The notes under the pieces were generated by a model, which searched no databases, was not told the DNA's origin, and worked only from the letters and a program-made list of their open reading frames with translations. A stretch of DNA of 62,211 nucleotides. Origin: Symbiobacterium sp. (lineage in GTDB: Bacteria > Bacillota > Sulfobacillia > UBA995 > UBA9673). Location of the stretch: positions 1-62,211 of the forward strand of contig DYFB01000077.1 of the NCBI GenBank assembly GCA_020725405.1. Reading direction: 5' to 3'. Shown in pieces: positions 58,655 through 62,211 of the stretch. Position 1 is the stretch's first letter. Each line of letters opens with the position of its first letter. Position numbers and translations under genes: made by a program.

Positions 58655-59677
58655 TCACCTTTCGCGGAGGCGCCGCCTCACGGCCTTCTCGCGGGCGGCA
58701 AACCCCTCCCAGGTGTCCTCGAGCGACTTCCTGGCGATGGACAGCCCCTTCACCTTCCCGACCGCCTCCATGTAGGGTTCCTGGAGGCGCGTCCCCTGGA
58801 GGTTGTACAGCCCCCAGACGAGGGCTCCCAGAAGGGCCAGGAAGGGGATGATCCGCAGGGCCGCCGGGCGGTCGAGGAAGAGGACGGCGGAGAACGATAG
58901 GATCAGGAAAGCGAGCCCGACCGTTCCGGCCCCGCGTCCGCCGTAGAGGGGGTTTTCTCGGATGGCCCAGGCCCGGTCCTCGAGTTTCCTGAGCCTCGGC
59001 CCCCATTCGTCGAGCTCGCGCTCGACCTCGGCCAGGCGCGCCCGGTATTCGCTCAGGACCTTCTCGTGGAGAAGGTCGATCGCCCTGCCGAGCTTCAGGT
59101 CGAGGGACAGGACCGTCCTCGCGTCGTCGGGGCCGGCTTCGGCCAGCTCCGCACTGAGACCATCGAGGGACTCAACGAAGCTCTCGCGGGTGGGTTCGCC
59201 CAGGTACGGGGCTGCGGAGACGAGCCCACGGGCCTGCGCCAGCCCGGCTGCGAGTCGGTCGCGGGTCTCCCGCAGGAGCTCGGGAGCCCAGAGTGAGGCC
59301 GGCTCCTGCTCCGCCGCGGGTGGACCCGCCGGATCGGCGGCGGTGATGTCGGCTATTCGCTTCCGAACGTGCTGGGTGAGTTCCGGCCCGAGCACAGGCC
59401 GGAGGGGCGGAGAGGCCCTGTCCCACGGGAAGAGCCTCTCCATCACCGCGGTCCTGACCGCGGCCGCCGCTTCCTCGAGGGACAGGGCTCCCGGCTCCTC
59501 GGCCGCCAGCCCAGCCACGGTTTCGGCGGCGGAGTCGAGCCTGCCGAAGACCTCGCGCCTGGTGTCTTCGTCCGTCTCGAAGAGCTCGTTACCGACGAGG
59601 AGGTCCGCCAGCTCGTCCCGCCAGCGGCGGATGACCGCCACGGCCCACCGGAGATAGGGCGCACTTGAGCCCGCCAT
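58655..59677 (-). CDS. Membrane protein of unknown function (coiled-coil plus two TM segments)
   Basis: GTVGLAFLILSFSAVLFL, ALRIIPFLALLGALVWGLYNL; preceded by helical region. Confidence 0.65.
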   Translation of the reverse strand: MAGSSAPYLRWAVAVIRRWRDELADLLVGNELFETDEDTRREVFGRLDSAAETVAGLAAEEPGALSLEEAAAAVRTAVMERLFPWDRASPPLRPVLGPELTQHVRKRIADITAADPAGPPAAEQEPASLWAPELLRETRDRLAAGLAQARGLVSAAPYLGEPTRESFVESLDGLSAELAEAGPDDARTVLSLDLKLGRAIDLLHEKVLSEYRARLAEVERELDEWGPRLRKLEDRAWAIRENPLYGGRGAGTVGLAFLILSFSAVLFLDRPAALRIIPFLALLGALVWGLYNLQGTRLQEPYMEAVGKVKGLSIARKSLEDTWEGFAAREKAVRRRLRER

Positions 59678-59880
59678 GCCATCGACCGTCCGTTCCCGGG
59701 AGGTCCCGAGCGTGAGGGCACGCCTGAGCCAGGCTTGCGGAGGCTCTTTCTACGCCGGAGCTGCCGGAACCTCCCAGGACCCGGGCCACGTCGAGAGCAG
59801 GGCGCCGAGGGGTTCAGGCCTCTCGGGTTCACCCCCGCCCCCGCCGTGTTGAGTCGTGTCGCCGGGCGGCCTCCGCCCGC

Positions 59881-61593
59881 CTACCTCACCTCGGCCCTCT
59901 TGCGGTGCTCCTCCTCGGCCAGGACGCGCCTTAAGACCTTGCCGACGATGGTCCGGGGGAGTTCGGAGCGGAACTCCACGTACTTGGGCACCTTGTACCG
60001 GGCCAGCTTGCCGCGGCAGTACTCGATGACCTCCTCGGCCGTGAGCTGGTGGCCGGGCTTGGTCACGATGAAGACCTTGACCGTCTCGCCGCGGTACTCG
60101 TCCGGCACGCCGATAGCCGCCGCCTCGAGGATGGCCGGGTGCTCGTAGAGGACCTCGTCGATCTCGCGGGGGTAGATGTTGAAGCCGCCGGCGAGGATCA
60201 TCTCCTTCTTGCGGTCGACGATGTAGGTGTAGCCGTCCTCGTCCATCCTGGCGATGTCGCCGGTGTAGAGCCAGCCGTCGCGGATGGTCTGGGCCGTCTC
60301 GTCGGGGCGGTTCCAGTAGCCCTTCATGACCTGTGGGCCCTTCAGGATGAGCTCGCCGGTCTCGCCGACCGGGACCTCCCTCCCGCCGGTCTCGACATCG
60401 ACGACCCTGGAGACGGTGTCCGGGAGGGGTAGGCCGATGCTCCCCTCCTTGCGCCGGCCGAAGAGCGGGTTGGAGTGGGTGACGGGCGAAGCCTCGGAGA
60501 GACCGTAGCCCTCGGAGAGGTAGGCTCCGGTGACCTCCTCGAACTTCTTCTGCACCTCGACCGGGAGCGGGGCCGACCCCGAGAGGCAGGCGTTGACGGA
60601 CTTGAGGTTGTACTTCTTGACGTCCGGGTGCGAGTTGATGGCGATGTACATCGTCGGCGCCCCGGGGAAGAGGGTCGGCTTCCACTTGTCGATGGCCTTG
60701 AGGATGTCCTCGACGATGAAGCGCGGCTGGAGGACCATCGTGGCCCCGATGGCCGAGGCGAGGTTCAGGCAGCAGGTCATACCGTAGCTGTGGAAGAGGG
60801 GCAGGACGGTCATGATGACCTCCTGACCCATACGAGTCTCCGGGTACCAGCAATAGACCTGCGTGGCGTTGACCACCATGTTGCGGTGGGTGAGCATGCA
60901 CCCCTTGGAAACGCCCGTAGTCCCGCCCGTGTACTGGAGGCAGCAGAGGTCCTCGGCTGGGTCGAACTCGATCTCCGGCGGCCGGGGCTGGTAGCGTTTC
61001 AGGAGTTCCGTGAACTGGTGGTGCCCCGGGCCGGAGGGCGCCTGGACGTAGGTGCCCTCCTTCCTGGCCTTGATGGGGTAGAGCTGGTTCAGGGGGAAGG
61101 GTAGGAAGTCCTTGATACCGGTCCAGACGCAGGTCTCGAGCCCGGCCGCCTCCCTGACGTTCATGATGCGTTGAGACAAGAGGTCGAGCCCGATGATGAT
61201 CTTCGCCCCGGCGTCGCGGATCTGGTGCTCGATCTCCCGCTCCACGTAGAGCGGGTTCATGGCCACGATGACCCCGCCCGCCTTGGAGACGGCGTAGTAG
61301 GAGATGACCATCTGCGGGCAGTTCGGGAGCATGACCGCGATACGGTCGCCCTTCCTCAGCCCGAGGTCGGCCAGCGCCGCGGCCAGGCGGTAGACCTTGT
61401 CCAGGAGCTGGCGGAAGGTCAGCTTCCCGCCCATGAAGATGGTGGCCGTGCGGTCGGGGAACTCCCGCGCCGCCTTCTCGAGGAGCCCGTGGACCGGGAT
61501 GTCCGGGTACTCCAGGTGACGCGGCACCCCCTCGGGGTAGTTCGCCTGCCATCTCTCCTCCCAATTCGGCGCGCCTTCTCTGGTCTTGGCCAC
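59881..61593 (-). CDS. fadD: Long-chain fatty-acid-CoA ligase
   Basis: LQYTGGTTGVSKGCMLTHRNM; GWLYTGDIARMDEDGYTYIVDRKKEMILAGGFNIYPREID. Confidence 0.95.
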   Translation of the reverse strand: MAKTREGAPNWEERWQANYPEGVPRHLEYPDIPVHGLLEKAAREFPDRTATIFMGGKLTFRQLLDKVYRLAAALADLGLRKGDRIAVMLPNCPQMVISYYAVSKAGGVIVAMNPLYVEREIEHQIRDAGAKIIIGLDLLSQRIMNVREAAGLETCVWTGIKDFLPFPLNQLYPIKARKEGTYVQAPSGPGHHQFTELLKRYQPRPPEIEFDPAEDLCCLQYTGGTTGVSKGCMLTHRNMVVNATQVYCWYPETRMGQEVIMTVLPLFHSYGMTCCLNLASAIGATMVLQPRFIVEDILKAIDKWKPTLFPGAPTMYIAINSHPDVKKYNLKSVNACLSGSAPLPVEVQKKFEEVTGAYLSEGYGLSEASPVTHSNPLFGRRKEGSIGLPLPDTVSRVVDVETGGREVPVGETGELILKGPQVMKGYWNRPDETAQTIRDGWLYTGDIARMDEDGYTYIVDRKKEMILAGGFNIYPREIDEVLYEHPAILEAAAIGVPDEYRGETVKVFIVTKPGHQLTAEEVIEYCRGKLARYKVPKYVEFRSELPRTIVGKVLRRVLAEEEHRKRAEVR

Positions 61594-61654
61594 TTCGTCC
61601 TTCCTCCTTCCGTGTTGCCCAGCAGGCCTACAAGGCGACGGTGCCGTGTCATAA

Positions 61655-62054
61655 TTGGCTGAGAAGCCTGACGAATTCCTTCCGTGGCGGGCGGGAGTTC
61701 GAGCATTCGAGCCGACCGGGCGGCCAGGCGAGTCGACCGGGCGGCCAGGCGGGGAGGTCCCACGCCGGGCCGACCCGACGGCTGTCCCCCTCGGGGTAGG
61801 GGTCGTAGATGTCCATCACGAGGAGCATGGCCTTGCTGTTGAGACTGCGGATCTCGGCGAGGGTGGTCGGGAAGTTCTGGCGGAGGTTGTTCAGGTTCAC
61901 CCAGAGCCCCCACGGCCAGCGAATCGCCGAGGGCGACGCAGGACGGCTTGGGAGCCGGTTTCGCGGCCAGGGCCGCGCCCGGGCAGGCCGTAAGCGTCAC
62001 GCTCAGGGCGAAGGCCGCCAGAACGGCCGGGCCGATGATACGCTTTGCCTTCAT
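61655..62054 (-). pseudogene. Decayed SGNH/GDSL hydrolase with an out-of-frame internal deletion
   Basis: MKAKRIIGPAVLAAFALSVTLTACPGAALAAKPAPKPSCVALGDSLAVG joins, in another frame, VNLNNLRQNFPTTLAEIRSLNSKAMLLVMDIYDPYPEGD; middle of domain missing. Confidence 0.7.
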
Positions 62055-62095
62055 CCTCTCCCTCCTTTCGCGTCGTGAACGCGACCCACGTGCAG

Positions 62096-62211
62096 GCTGG
62101 GAGGGGGTGCAGACTGTGGGAGGGGGTGCAGACTATGGAACGGGGTGCAGACTATGGGAGGGGGTGCAGACTGTGGGAGGGGGTGCAGACTGTGGGAGGG
62201 GGTGCAGACTG
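62096..62211. repeat. 19-bp tandem repeat, about 6 copies, running off the window end
   Basis: gtgcagactgtgggagggg repeated with minor variants. Confidence 0.92.

Noticed and set aside
62096-62211. CRISPR array
   Set aside because: Contiguous 19-bp tandem units with no spacers; no cas genes in the window. The same applies to the other arrays.
1-62211. rRNA or tRNA genes
   Set aside because: No recognisable rRNA segments or tRNA cloverleaf with GTTCRANNC noticed by eye; a tRNAscan-SE/Infernal run would be decisive.

Overview
Very high-GC bacterial chromosomal window. A Trp T-box leader, an SLH-domain GH18 protein, a PdaB-like polysaccharide deacetylase and CgeB-like glycosyltransferases suggest a Bacillota-type, possibly spore-forming lineage (inference). 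Layout: (1) 3' end of a group II intron at 1-132; (2) surface-polysaccharide / nucleotide-sugar locus at ~0.1-14.1 kb with dTDP-rhamnose-type genes, a CDP-glucose pair (RfbF/RfbG-like), a Gmd-like SDR, several glycosyltransferases and two CgeB-like paralogs at its edges; (3) trpS, CapA-like protein, GH18-SLH, PAP2, YaiI and a NifU-TrmO fusion; (4) kbl, alpha/beta hydrolase, histidine kinase and receiver; (5) a Trp-specific T-box leader followed by TrpB2 and a compact SerK-like gene with ATGA overlap; (6) MATE, MBL-fold, PIG-L, glyA, M3-type peptidase and class V aminotransferase; (7) amidohydrolases, PdaB-like deacetylase, MFS/EamA transporters, HgdC-type activator, ADP-forming acyl-CoA synthetase; (8) fumarase alpha/beta, malic enzyme, sdhCDAB; (9) fatty-acyl-CoA ligase and a decayed GDSL hydrolase. 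The strongest hypothesis is that the T-box/TrpB2/SerK-like operon is an O-phosphoserine-fed tryptophan synthase (indole salvage) module. Also notable: possible ACG start codons with good Shine-Dalgarno sites, a dense G-quadruplex at the rmlD/rmlC junction, a possibly leaderless trpS, frameshifted pseudogenes, and many GC-rich minisatellites. All calls come from reading the sequence and the supplied ORF track; no searches were run. Most of the very long antisense ORFs in the track are GC-driven artefacts.
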